Below, piece after piece: positions 35,017-46,313 of a stretch of 64,000 nucleotides of DNA; the stretch's first letter is position 1; every line of letters starts with the position of its first letter. A program made the position numbers and the translations under genes. Below the pieces are notes generated by a model. It worked only from the letters and a program-made list of their open reading frames with translations. It made no database searches and was not told where the DNA came from. Source of the stretch: Streptomyces thinghirensis (GTDB lineage Bacteria > Actinomycetota > Actinomycetia > Streptomycetales > Streptomycetaceae); NCBI GenBank assembly GCA_021502835.1, contig JAKFGP010000002.1:186001-250000 (forward strand), in the 5' to 3' direction.

Positions 35017-36887
35017 TCACGCCAGACTGTCCCGCCAGGCGCGGTGCAGGTCCGCGAACCTGCCCGTACCGGCGATCAGTTCTCTCGGCGTGCCGTCCTC
35101 CACGATCCCGCCGTGCTCCATCACCAGCACCCGGTCGGCGATCTCCACGGTCGACAGCCGGTGCGCGATCACGACCGCCGTACGGCCCTTCAGGACCGTC
35201 GCCATCGCCCGCTGCACCGCCCGCTCACCGGGGATGTCCAGCGAGCTGGTCGCCTCGTCCAGGATCAGCACCGCCGGATCGGCGAGCAACGCCCGCGCGA
35301 ACGCCACGAGTTGCCGCTGCCCGGCGGAGATGCGGCCGCCCCGCTTGCGGACGTCGGTGTCGTAGCCGTCGGGCAGCGCGGCGATGAAGTCGTGGGCGCC
35401 GATGGCCTTCGCGGCTGCCTCGATCTCCTCCCCGGGTGGCCTCCGGGCGGCCGATGGCGATGTTCTCGGCGACCGTGCCGGAGAACAGGAACGCCTCCTG
35501 CGTCACCATCACCACCCCGCGCCGCAGTTCGGGCACGGCGAGGTCGCGCAGGTCCGTGCCGTCCAGCAGTACCCGGCCGTCGGAGGGGTCGTAGAACCGG
35601 GCGAGCAGCTTGGCCAGCGTCGACTTGCCCGCGCCGGTCGAACCCACGACGGCGACCGTCTGCCCGGCCGGGATCGTCAGGTCGAAGCGGGGCAGCACCT
35701 CGCCGCCGGTGCGGTAGCCGAAGCGGACCCCGTCGAAGACGACCTCGCGGCCGGGGTGTTCGACGCCGGCGGCGGCAGCTCCTTCGGTGCGGCCGGCTCC
35801 GGCACGGACGGCGTCTGGGCCAGCAGTCCGGCGATCTTCTCCAGGAGGCCGCCGCCGACTGGTAGGAGTTCAGGAACATGCCGAGCCGGTCGATCGGGTC
35901 GTACAGCCGGCGCAGGTACAGCACCGCCGCCGCCAGCACGCCGAGGGCCAGCGTGCCGTCCGCGACGCGGTAGGCGCCCCACAGCACGATCCCCGCGACG
36001 GCCGTGTTGGCGACCAGCCGGGAACCGACGACGTAGCGGGCCATCTCCAGGAGCGCGTCGCCGTTGGTCCGCTCGTGGCGCCGGTTCAGTACGGCGAAGT
36101 CGGCGTCGTTGGCGTCCTCGCGGCGGAAGGCGCGCACCGGCCGGATGCCGTTCAGCGTCTCCACGAACTTCACGATCACCGCCGCGATCGCGGTGGACCG
36201 CCGCCGGTACACCCGTCCCGCGCGCCGCTGGTACAGCCGCACCAGCCCGTACAGCGGCACGAACGACGCCACCGCGACCGCGCCGAGGCCGAGGTCCAGC
36301 CAGAGCAGCAGCGCCGCGATGTAGACGAAGGACAGGACGACCGTCACCAGCTCCTGCAGACCCTCGTCGAGCAGTTCGCGCAGCGACTCCACGTCCGTGG
36401 TCGAGCGGGAGATCAGCCGGCCCGAGGTGTAGCGCTCGTGGAAGTCGACGCTCAGCTCCTGCGCGTGCCGGAAGATCCGGCCCCGCAGGTCCAGCAGCAC
36501 GTCCTGGCTGACGCGGGCCGCCGCGGCGACGAACGCGTACTGGAGCGCGCCCGCGGCCAGCGAGCAGAGCAGATAGCCGGCGCCCACCGCGATCAGCGGA
36601 CCGTGGTCGTCGTCCCGGAGCGCCGGGACGGCGCGGTCGATGGCGTACGCCACCAGCAGCGGGCCCGCCTGCACCGCCGCCTGCTGGAGCAGCAGGAGGA
36701 AGGTGGTGAGAGCGACGCGGGCCCTCATGGGCGCCAGCAGGGAACGCAGCAGCACGGCGGTCGCGCCCGGCGGACTGGGCAGGACGTCCCGGTCGAACAG
36801 GTCGTCGGCCGCGAGGGCCGGGTTCTCGGGCGCCGGCTCGCCCTCGGGCTGTTCCCTCTCCGGCGCGGTGGCCGTGGGCGCGGTCAT
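35017..36887 (-). CDS. ABC exporter half-transporter C
   Basis: About 623 residues. A cytoplasmic acidic N-terminus ([20 protein letters not shown]) precedes the membrane domain ([20 protein letters not shown], then [20 protein letters not shown]). ATPase: Walker [18 protein letters not shown]-loop [15 protein letters not shown], signature [17 protein letters not shown] (Ser-Ala in place of Ser-Gly), Walker [13 protein letters not shown] and His in [13 protein letters not shown]. The ATG at 36887 overlaps the stop of half-transporter D, so C pairs with D. Indels near 35430, 35775 and 35850. It is 49 bases upstream of half-transporter B. Confidence 0.9.
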
Positions 36888-38720
36888 CGGCCGTCCCCTT
36901 CCCGGGGTCCCTCGGGACGCTCGTGCGCGTCGAGACCGGACATCAGATGGGCGTACTCGGCGCTGGTGCGCAGCAGTTCCTGGTGGGTGCCGACGGCGGA
37001 GATGCGGCCGCCCGAGAGCAGCGCCACGCGGTCGGCGAGCAGTACCGTGGACGGGCGGTGCGCCACGATCAGGGCGGTGGTGTCCGCGAGGACCTGCCGC
37101 AGGGCGGCCTCCACGGCGGCCTCCGTGTGCACGTCCAGCGCGGACAGCGGGTCGTCCAGGACCAGGAACCTCGGTGTGCCGACCACCGCCCGGGCGAGCG
37201 CGAGGCGCTGCCGCTGGCCGCCGGAGAGGCTGAGGCCCTGCTCGCCGACCTGGGTGCCGGTGCCCTGGGGCAGGGCGTGGGCGAAGTCGGCCTGCGCGAC
37301 GGCGAGCGCCCGCCGCAGCTCCTCCTCGCCGGCGTCGCCACCGGCCCCCATCAGCACGTTCTCGCCGACGGTCGCCGAGAACAGCGTGGGTTCCTCGAAG
37401 GCCACGGCGACCCTGGAACGCAGCTCCTCGCGGGACAGGGCGGCGATGTCCTCGCCGTCCAGCGTGATCCGTCCGGCGGTCACCTCGTGCAGGCGGGGGA
37501 CGAGCGCGGTCAGCGTGGTCTTGCCACTGCCGGTGGCCCCGACCAGGGCCATGGACTCGCCGGGACGGATGTGCAGGTCTACGTCGTCGAGGAGGGGCGG
37601 GGAGTCGGAGGGCGCGTCGGGGTACCGGAAGCGAACGCCCTCGAACCGCAGACCGCCCCCGCCTGCCGCAGCCGCGGGCGGTCGTGCCGCGGGCCCGTGC
37701 GAACCCCCCGGTTCCTCCACCTCCGCATCCATCACCTCGAAGTACCGGTCCGTGGCCGTCGCCGCCTCCTGACTCATCGCCAGCAGGAAGCCGATCGACT
37801 CGACGGGCCACCGCAGGGCCAGCGCCGTGGACAGGAACGCCACCAGCGTCCCCGCCGACAGCGACCCGTCCGCCACCTGCACCGTGCCCACCACCAGCGC
37901 CGCCCCGATCGCCACCTCCGGCAGCGCCACGATGACCGCCCAGATGGCCGCCAGCAGCCGTGCCTTGCGCAGCTCGGTCCCCCGCAGCGTGTGCGACAGC
38001 TCGTGGAAGGCCCGTGCCTGGCTGCGGTGCCGGCCGAACCCCTTGATGATCCGGATGCCGAGCACGCTCTCCTCAACGACGGTCGTCAGATCCCCGACCT
38101 GGTCCTGCGCGCGCCGCGCCACCGTGGAGTACTTCTTCTCGAAGACCGCACAGGTGATCATCACGGGGACGGCGGGCCCGAGGATCACCAGCCCGAGCGT
38201 CCAGTCCTGCACCAGCATGATGCCCACGCCGACGAGGATCGTCACGCCGTTGACCAGCAGGAAGGTCAGCGGGAAGGCGAGGAACATGCGCAGCAGCATC
38301 AGGTCCGTCGTCCCGCGCGACAGCAACTGTCCCGAGGCCCACCGGTCGTGGAAGGCCACCGGCAGCCGTTGCAGATGCCGGTACAGATCCGCCCGCATCC
38401 CCGCCTCGACACCCGCCAGCGGCCGGGCCACCAGCCACCGCCGCAGCCCGAACAGCAGCGCCTCCACCAGCCCGAGGAGGGAGCAGGTACAGCGCCCCGA
38501 GCCACACGCCCGCCGGGTCCCGGTCGGCGACCGGCCCGTCCACCATCCACTTCAGGACGAGCGGGATCACCAGCCCCACGCAGGAGGCGACGATCGCCAC
38601 ACCCGCGGCCGTCGCCAACCGCGCCCGCACGGGCCGGACATAGGGCCACAGCCGCAACAGGGCGCGCACGGTGGACCGTTCCTCGGTGGGGGCCTTGGCC
38701 AAGGCGGGTGTAGTGGGCAT
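36884..38720 (-). CDS. ABC exporter half-transporter D
   Basis: First gene of the exporter operon, about 612 residues. Membrane domain starts after ALLRLWPYVRPVRARL with VAIVASCVGLVIPLVLKWMV. ATPase: Walker A LVGATGSGKTTLTALV, signature SLSGGQRQRLALARAVV, Walker B FLVLDDPLSALDVHTE in which the catalytic Glu is Asp, Q-loop position Glu (VAFEEPTLFSATV), and intact His (VAHRPSTV). These changes mark the non-catalytic half of an asymmetric heterodimer with C. ATG at 38720 lies 8 bases after TAGGCT, so the transcript may be leaderless. Indel near 38480. Confidence 0.9.
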
Positions 38721-38890
38721 CGGCAGCGAGCCTACGGTTCACCACTGACACTGCCCACCGAGTTTTCGAGCTCACGGGGGTCGTACAGGGGCATCGACCG
38801 GGTCGTACGGGGGGCATCGGCCGATCGGCTGATGCGCCTTCGAGCGCGACGGCCGATGTGCCGGACCCCGCGCCCCGGGACGCTGGTGCC

Positions 38891-39793
38891 ATGCCCGTCA
38901 TCGAAGTCACCGAACTGCGCAAGTCCTACGGCGGCCGGCCCGCCGTCGACGGTGTGTCGTTCGCCGTCGAGGAGGGCGAGATCTTCGGCATCCTCGGCCC
39001 GAACGGCGCCGGCAAGACCACCACCGTCGAGTGCGTCGAGGGCCTGCGCGTCCCCGACGCGGGCCGCGTCCGCGTCACCGGCCTCGACCCCGTCGCCGAC
39101 CACAAGCAGGTCACCCGCGTGCTCGGCGCCCAGCTCCAGCAGAGCGGACTCCAGCCCAAGCTCACCGTCCGCGAGGCCCTGGAGCTGTACGCCGCCTTCT
39201 ACCCGCACCCCGCCGACGGGGGCGCGCTCGCCGAACGCCTCGGCCTCACCCCGAAGCTGGACACCCGCTTCGCCAAGCTCTCCGGCGGGCAGAAGCAGCG
39301 CCTGTCCATCGCGCTCGCCCTGGTCGGCAACCCCCGGGTCGTCGTCCTGGACGAGCTGACCACCGGCCTCGACCCGCGTGCCCGCCGCGAGACCTGGCAG
39401 CTCATCGAGGACATCCGCGCGGGCGGCGTCACCGTTCTCCTCGTCACTCACTTCATGGAGGAGGCGCAGCGCCTCTGCGACCGGATCGCGGTCATCGACA
39501 AGGGCCGGGTCGCCGCCCTGGACACCCCGGCCGGACTGATCCGGCGCTCCGCGGGTGCCACCGTCGTCAGCTTCAGCCCGTCCGTGCCGCTCGACGACGC
39601 CGACCTGAACGCGCTGCCCGAACTCGCCTCGCTGGAGCACAAGGACGGCCGCGTCACCCTGTCCGGCACGGACGAGACGGTCAACGCCGTCATCACCCTC
39701 CTGGCCCGCACCCGCGTCACCGCCCACCAGCTCCGCGTCACCGACACGACGCTGGACGACGCCTTCCTGGACCTCACGGAGGCCACGGCATGA
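38891..39793 (+). CDS. ABC transporter ATPase (drug/ABC-2 type)
   Basis: 300-residue ATPase with an intact frame. Walker A GILGPNGAGKTTTVECVEGL, signature KLSGGQKQRLSIALALVG, Walker B VVVLDELTTGLDPRARR and His in VLLVTHFMEEAQRLCD. The C-terminal extension of about 80 residues resembles the DrrA/CcmA group. It is the first gene of a plus-strand set that includes an ABC-2 permease, a sensor kinase and a response regulator, each overlapping the next. It is divergent from the four-gene exporter operon (170-base gap). Confidence 0.92.
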   Translation: MPVIEVTELRKSYGGRPAVDGVSFAVEEGEIFGILGPNGAGKTTTVECVEGLRVPDAGRVRVTGLDPVADHKQVTRVLGAQLQQSGLQPKLTVREALELYAAFYPHPADGGALAERLGLTPKLDTRFAKLSGGQKQRLSIALALVGNPRVVVLDELTTGLDPRARRETWQLIEDIRAGGVTVLLVTHFMEEAQRLCDRIAVIDKGRVAALDTPAGLIRRSAGATVVSFSPSVPLDDADLNALPELASLEHKDGRVTLSGTDETVNAVITLLARTRVTAHQLRVTDTTLDDAFLDLTEATA

Positions 39794-40541
39794 ACACCGA
39801 CGTCCTCGACACCGCCGTACTGAAGACGGAGATCCGCCTCTTCGGGCGCGAGCCGGGCAGCGTCTTCTGGATCCTTCTCTTCCCCACCCTGCTCCTGGCC
39901 ATCATGGGCTCCGTCCCGTCCTTCCGCGAGGCCGACCCGGACCTCGGCGGTCTGCGGCCGGTCGACGCCTACGTGCCGGTGGCCGTGCTCCTCGGGCTGA
40001 TCGTCGGCGGGCTCCAGGGCATGCCGCCGACGATCGCCGGCTACCGGGAGAACGGCATCCTGCGCCGGATGTCGACCACGCCGGTCCGTCCCGCCGCCCT
40101 GCTGACCGCGCAGATGCTGGTGCTCGGCGCCGGCGCGCTGCTCTCGGCCCTGGCCGCCCTCGCGGTCGGCCGGCTCGCCTTCGACGTGACGCTGCCGCGG
40201 CAGCCGCTCGGCTACCTCCCTGGCACTGCTGCTCGCCCTGTTCGCCTCCCTGGCCCTGGGGGCCCTGCTCTCCGCCCTGGCCCGCACGACCAAGATCGCC
40301 ACCGCGATCGGGTCGACCGCGCTCTTCCCCGCGATGTTCTGCGCGGGTGTGTGGCTGCCGGTGGAGGCCATGCCGGACGTACTGGGCGACATCGTCGGCT
40401 GGACCCCGTTCGGTGCCGCCGCGCAGGCCCTGAAACGACGCCGCGGCGGGCGACTGGCCGGGCTGGACCCACCTCGGTGTCCTGGCGGTCTGGACGGTTC
40501 TGCTCACGGCGGCGGCCGCGCGCTGGTTCCGCTGGGAATGA
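39790..40541 (+). CDS. ABC-2 type permease
   Basis: Membrane partner of the preceding ATPase, about 250 residues with six hydrophobic segments (SVFWILLFPTLLLAIMGSVP, YVPVAVLLGLIVGGLQGMPP, QMLVLGAGALLSALAALAVG, LALLLALFASLALGALL). The sequence GYRENGILRRMSTTPVRP is the conserved cytoplasmic loop of ABC-2 permeases. ATG at 39790 overlaps the ATPase stop (ATGA). Indels near 40217 and 40437. The end AAARWFRWE is recovered after the second indel. Likely exports a hydrophobic compound or lipid; the substrate cannot be told. Confidence 0.87.
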
Positions 40542-41834
40542 CCACATGGAGCGGACGCGCGGGTGTGGCCGACAATGACGCCATGACGGAGACGACGGCG
40601 CTCGACGACCGATGGGCGTTGTTCGAACGCTGGGGCCCGTACGGCCTGTTGCTCCTGAGCACCCTGATCGCCTGGGCGACCGCCGACGCGCTCGGCATGA
40701 CCGCGCCGAGCGCTGGGCGTGCGGCGCGCTGATCGGCGCGGCCGTCGTCCTGCACCTGTGGTGGGCCAGGACAGCCCGTACCCGTCCCGGACCGTCCACC
40801 GCGGGTGTCCGGCACTACGCGACCCGTTGGGCGGTCGGGTTCGCGCTCACCTGGGTGAACCCGCTGTTCGCCTTCTACGCCGTCATCGGCTACTTCAGCG
40901 TCGAGCGCCTGCTGCCACGACGTCTGCGCAAGGCCGGCCTGTTCGCCACCGCCGTGACCCTGGCGGGTTCCCAGTCGGGCGGGCTGCCACCGGGCGGACG
41001 GCTGGGGTGGGTGCTCTTCGGCGCCATCCTCGCGGCCAACACCATGCTGGTCCTCCTCTTCGGCCACTTCGCCGACCTGGAGGAGGCCCGCGGCCGGGCC
41101 CGGCTGGAGACCATCGCCGAACTGGAGCGCACCAACACCGCGTTGCAGCAGGCCCTCGACGAGAACGCCGCCCTGCACGCCCAACTCCTCGTTCAGGCCC
41201 GGGAGGCCGGGGTCGCCGACGAGCGCCGGCGGCTGGCCGCCGAGATCCACGACACCCTCGCGCAGGGCCTGACCGGCATCATCGCCCAGCTCCAGGTCGT
41301 CACGGTCACCCCGGACCCGGTCCTCGGGCGTGAGCACACGGACCGGGCCATCGCCCTGGCCCGGCACAGCCTCGGCGAGGCCCGCCGCCCGTGCACAACC
41401 TCTCCCCGGTCGCCCTGGCCGACGACGGACTGCCGGACGCGCTGAAGAAGACGGTGACGGAATGGGGCGAACGTACGGGGATACGAGCGGGGTTCACCGT
41501 CACCGGCACCGCCGAGCCGCTCCACGACGAGGTGGCCGCCACTCTCCTGCGCATCGCCCAGGAGGCCCTGTCCAACACCGCCCGGCACGCCGCCGCCGGC
41601 CGAGTCGGCGTCACCCTCTCCTACATGGGCGACGAGGTCACCCTCGACATCCGCGACGACGGCAAGGGCTTCGACCGCCGCGCGGTACGGCACCGCACCC
41701 CCGTCGGCGGCTTCGGCCTGAACGGCATGCGCACCCGCGCCGAGCGCATCGCCGGGGCGCTCACCGTCGAGGCGGAGCCCGGCCAGGGAACGGCCGTGTC
41801 GGCTCGCGTACCGTTGGTCCGCCATGACCGATGA
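40538..41834 (+). CDS. NarL-group sensor histidine kinase
   Basis: Membrane-bound kinase, about 430 residues. The N-terminal half has four hydrophobic segments (GLLLLSTLIAWATADALG, FALTWVNPLFAFYAVIGYF, WVLFGAILAANTMLVLLFG), then a coiled coil (RLETIAELERTNTALQQALD). The dimerisation box is RRLAAEIHDTLAQGLTGIIA with the phosphorylated His, and the ATPase part has LLRIAQEALSNTARHA and DIRDDGKGFD with GGFGLNGMRTRAERI. The ATG at 40538 overlaps the permease stop. A start at 40583, preceded by a GACAAT box, is an alternative. Indels near 40712 and 41388. Confidence 0.88.
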
Positions 41835-42465
41835 CGCCGTGATCTCCCTCCTCATCGTCGACGACCACCCCGTCGTACGCGACGGCCTGCGCGGCATGTT
41901 CCGCTCCGCGCCCGGCTTCCGCGTCCTCGGCGAGGCCGCCAACGGCGTCGAGGCGCTGGAGCGGGCCGCCGCACTCGACCCGGACGTCGTCCTCATGGAC
42001 CTGCGGATGCCGGGCGGCTCGGGCGTGGACGCCATCCGCGAACTGGCCCGGCGCGGCGCGCCGCCCAAGGTCCTCGTCCTCACCACGTACGACACCGACT
42101 CCGACACCCTGCCCGCGATCGAGGCGGGCGCGACCGGCTACCTCCTCAAGGACGCGCCCCGCGACGAGCTGTTCACCGCGTCCGTGCGGCGGCCCAGGGC
42201 CGGACCGTCCTCTCCCCGGCCGTCGCCACCCGCCTGGTCTCCGCGGTCCGCACCCCCCGGGCGCCGGGCGGCGAACCCTCTCCGCCCGCGAGCGCGAGGT
42301 GCTCGCCCTGGTCGCGCGGGGCGCCTCCAACAAGGAGATCGCCCGTGAACTGTTCATCAGCGAGGCGACCGTGAAGACCCACCTCACCCACGTCTACGCC
42401 AAACTCGGCGTCAACGCCGCGCGGCGGCGGTGGCGGCGGGTTACGACCGGGGCATCCTCGGCTAG
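41824..42465 (+). CDS. NarL/LuxR-type response regulator
   Basis: Partner of the overlapping kinase gene (11-base overlap). Receiver domain: [18 protein letters not shown], phosphorylated Asp in [17 protein letters not shown], Thr in [13 protein letters not shown] and Lys in [12 protein letters not shown]. The DNA-binding domain is [20 protein letters not shown] followed by [20 protein letters not shown]. About 214 residues. Indels near 42183, 42283 and 42417. It ends 14 bases before the convergent glgX stop. It probably regulates the linked exporter. Confidence 0.92.
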
Positions 42466-42479
42466 CCCCGCAGGGGGCC

Positions 42480-44750
42480 TCAACCGACACGCAACAGCAG
42501 CACCGCCCGCGCCGGCACCGTGATCTCCACTCCCGCCGGATGCGTCCCGCCCGGTGCCTCCGTCTGCCGCTCCCGGCCGGTGTCGACGACCACCTCGTAC
42601 CGCTCCGCCCAGGGCGGCCCCGGCAGCACGAACGAGACCGGCCGGTCGCCCGCGTGCAGGACGGCCAGGAAACTGTCGTCGACGATCGGGTCGCCGCGCT
42701 CGTCGCGGCCCGGGATGTCCCGCCCGGAGAGGTACATGCCGAGGGTGGCGGCGGGCGCGTACCAGTCCCGCTCCGTCATCTCCAGTGCCCCGGGCGGTGA
42801 ACCAGGCCAGGTCGCGCAGGCCGTCCGCGGAGTGCGCCCGGCCGGAGAAGAACGCCCGGCGGCGCAGCACCGGGTGTTGGTGGCGCAGCGCGATCAGCCG
42901 GGAGGTCAGCTCGAACAGGGCCGCCACTCCGGGTCGTCCAGCAGGCTCCAGTCGACCCAGCTGATCTCGTTGTCCTGGCAGTAGGCGTTGTTGCTGCCGC
43001 CCTGGGTCCGGCCCAGCTCGTCGCCCGCGACCAGCATCGGCACGCCGGTCGACAGCAGCAGCGTGGTCAGCAGGTTGCGGAGCTGGCGGCGCCGGAGCGC
43101 CCGTACGTCCTCGTCGTCCGTCTCTCCCTCCGCGCCGCAGTTCCAGGACCGGTTGTCGTCGGTGCCGTCGCGGTTGCCCTCGCCGTTGGCCTCGTTGTGC
43201 TTGCGCTCGTACGACACCATGTCCCGGAGCGTGAAGCCGTCGTGCGCGGTGACGAAGTTGACCGACGCGTACGGCCGCCGCCCACCCCACGCGTACAGGT
43301 CGCTGGAGCCCGACAGGCGGTAGCCCATCTCCCGCACGTCCGGCAGCGCGTGCCGCCAGAAGTCCCGCACGGCGTTGCGGTAGCGGTCGTTCCACTCCGT
43401 CCACAGGGGCGGGAACGCGCCCACCTGGTAGCCGCCGGAGCCCACGTCCCACGGCTCGGCGATCAGCTTCACCCGCCGCAGCACCGGGTCCTGCGCGATC
43501 ACCGCGAGGAACGGGGAGAGCATGTCGACGTCGTGCATCGAGCGGGCCAGCGCCGCCGCCAGGTCGAAGCGGAAGCCGTCCACGCCCATCTCCGTCACCC
43601 AATAGCGCAGCGAGTCGGTGATCAGGCGCAGGACGTGCGGCTGCACGACGTGCAGGGTGTTGCCGCAGCCGGTGTAGTCGGCGTACCGGCGGGCGTCCGG
43701 CTGGAGGCGGTAGTAGCCGCGGTTGTCGATGCCCTTGAGGGGACAGCATCGGGCCCAGCTCGCCCGCCTCCGCCGTGTGGTTGTAGACCACGTCGAGGAT
43801 CACCTCGATGCCCGCCTCGTGCAGGGCGCGCACCATCCGCCTTGAACTCGCCGACCTGCTGACCGGTGGTGCCGGAGGCCGCGTAGGCCGCGTGGGGGCG
43901 AAGTAGCCGATCGAGTTGTAGCCCCAGTAGTTCTTCAGGCCGCGGTCGAGGAGATGGCTCTCGTGCGCGAACTGGTGCACCGGCAGCAGCTCCACCGCCG
44001 TCACGCCCAGCCGCGTCAGGTGCTCGATCGCCGCGGGATGCGCCAGCCCCGCGTACGTGCCGCGCAGCTCCTCGGGGATGCCGGGGTGCAGCTTGGTGAA
44101 GCCGCGCACGTGCAGCTCGTAGATGACCGAGTCCGCCCACGGCGTCTTCGGCCGCCGGTCGTACGTCCACTCGTCGTCGGGGCCGCCGTCGTGGACGACG
44201 ACGCCCTTCGGGACGTACGGCGCCGAGTCGCGGTCGTCGCGCACGGTGTCCGCCACATGCTGCTGGGGCCAGTCGCGGACGTGCCCGTACACCTCGGCGG
44301 GCAGCACGAAGTCACCGTCCACCGCGCGCGCGTACGGGTCGAGCAGCAGCTTCGCCGGATTCCAGCGGGCGCCGGTCCACGGGTCCCAGCGGCCGTGCAC
44401 CCGGAAGCCGTAACGCTGCCCGGGGCCCTACGCCCGGCACGAAGCCGTGCCAGATCTCGTGCGTCAGCTCGGTCAGCCGCACCCGGCTCTCCCTGCCACC
44501 GGGGCCCGGCCCGTCGAACAGGCACAGTTCCACCGCCTCCGCCCCGCCCGCCCACAGCGCGAAGTTCGTCCCCGCCACCTGGTCCGGCCCGGTCCGGAAC
44601 CGGGCGCCCAGCGGCACCGGTGTGCCCGGCCAGGCCGGCACGGCGGGTGGCGACGCGGCACGCCGCGCGCCGTTCACCGCGACGGCGGGGTGCCCGTCCT
44701 CTGGCGGCCTGCTTCCCGGCCACCGCCTCCTGCTCGGCTGCGCTGGACAC
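42480..44750 (-). CDS. glgX: Glycogen debranching enzyme (GlgX, isoamylase type)
   Basis: Hydrolyses alpha-1,6 branches in glycogen. About 756 residues. N-terminal beta-sandwich ([40 protein letters not shown]). GH13 barrel: [49 protein letters not shown], nucleophile in [15 protein letters not shown], acid in [17 protein letters not shown], and [20 protein letters not shown]. The C-terminal domain ends [14 protein letters not shown] at 44750 follows AGGAGG. Indels near 42785, 42925, 43745, 43850, 43900, 44430 and 44700. It belongs with the glg genes 17-28 kb away. Confidence 0.93.
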
Positions 44751-44920
44751 CTGTCAGCCTCCTGCGGCTCGTGGAACGACGTGCCAGAGACGGGAAGACG
44801 GGAGAAGGGCGCGCGGTGTCCCGACCGCTGCTCCCCGTCGCGTCGTCCTTCCCCACTGTTCTGCCCACCGCATGGCTCGCACTCACGTTTCCCAGCGCGG
44901 ACCGGTCGTTACGGGTGGAT

Positions 44921-46161
44921 GTGAGGCACGTACATGGGCGCGCACGGCGCGCGGCGACCGCTCTGGGCGCCGTACTGACATGGGCAGGACTGCTGGCCGG
45001 GGCCGCCGGATGCACCTCGGACGGTGGTGGCATCGGCGGCGGCATCGGCGGGGTGTTCGGCAAACCCCCGCAGCCGAGGACGTCATCCGCATCACCCCGG
45101 ACGACGGCAGCAAGGCCGTCCGGCCGGAGGAGAAGAAGCTGTCGGTGCGGGTGCCCGGCGGGCGGCTGGAGTCGGTGAAGGTCGTCAAGTCGCAGGACGC
45201 GCAGGAGACCCCGGTACCCGGCCGGATCTCCGACGACGGCCTGCGCTGGGAACCCGACGACGACCGGCTGGCGCTCGCCGCGAAGTACACGGTCGACGCC
45301 GTCGCCCTGGACGGCCAGGGGCGCCGCTCGGCCCGGCACACCACCTTCACCACCTACGTCCCCGAGGAGCGCTTCATCGGCTACGTCGCTCCCGAGAACC
45401 GCTCGGTCGTCGGCACCGGCATGATCGTTTCGCTGGAGTTCAACCGGGAGATCACCGACCGCGCCGCCGTCGAACGCGCCGTCTCGGTGACCGCGAAGCC
45501 CGCCACCGAGGTCCGCCCCCACTGGTTCGGCAAGGACCGCCTCGACTTCCGCCCCAAGAGCTACTGGAAGCCCGGCACCAAGGTCACCGTCGACCTGCAC
45601 CTGCGGGACGTCGAAGGCGCGCCGGGGGTGTACGGGCTCCAGCACAAGACGTTCTCCTTCACCGTCGGCCGCAGCCAGGTCTCCCTCGTCGACGCGGCCA
45701 AGCGGACCATGCAGGTGCGCCGGGACGGCACGCTGCTGACCACCGTGCCGATCACGGCGGGGGCGCCGAAGACCCCCACCTACAACGGCAAGATGGTGAT
45801 CACCGAGATGCTGGACGTCACCTGCATGAACAGCCGCACGGTCGGCTTCGGCGGCGAGTACGACATCCCCGACGTCCCGCACGCCATCCGTCTGACCAGC
45901 TCCGGCACCTTCCTGCACGGCAATTACTGGGCACCGGAGGACACCTTCGGCCGGGCCAACGTCAGTCACGGCTGCGTGGGTCTGCGCGACGTCAAGGGCG
46001 GCGGTTCCGACACCCCGGCGGGCTGGTTCTTCGACCGCAGCCTGATCGGCGACGTCGTCGAGGTGGTCCACAGCAAGGACAAGAAGGTCGCCCCCGACAA
46101 CGGGCTCGGTGGCTGGAACATGAACTGGGAGAAGTGGAAAGCGGGCAGTGCGGTGAAGTGA
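44921..46161 (+). CDS. L,D-transpeptidase lipoprotein 1
   Basis: Cell-wall enzyme that makes 3-3 peptidoglycan cross-links. The lipoprotein signal ends LLAGAAGC followed by a Gly-rich linker. Two Ig-like domains follow (residues about 60-150, VRVPGGRLESVKVVKS; about 150-250, FIGYVAPENRSVVGTGMIVS), then the YkuD domain with the active site HGNYWAPEDTFGRA and SHGCVGLRD (catalytic Cys). The end has the conserved WNMNWEKWKAG. One indel near 45070. The GTG at 44921 is chosen over an in-frame GTG six bases upstream; this is uncertain. It is followed by a close paralogue. Confidence 0.91.
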
Positions 46162-46313
46162 CGCCGGCGTGATTCCGGCACCCGGCCGCCAACTCGGTAC
46201 GGAACAGTGACAATTCCTCTGTCCCCTACGCCCCTGGCCTGCGGTTACGATGCGCCGGTGCGCGCGGGCGCACCGGGGCGCGGGCCCGACCAGGCCCGGC
46301 GAGGGGAGACAAG

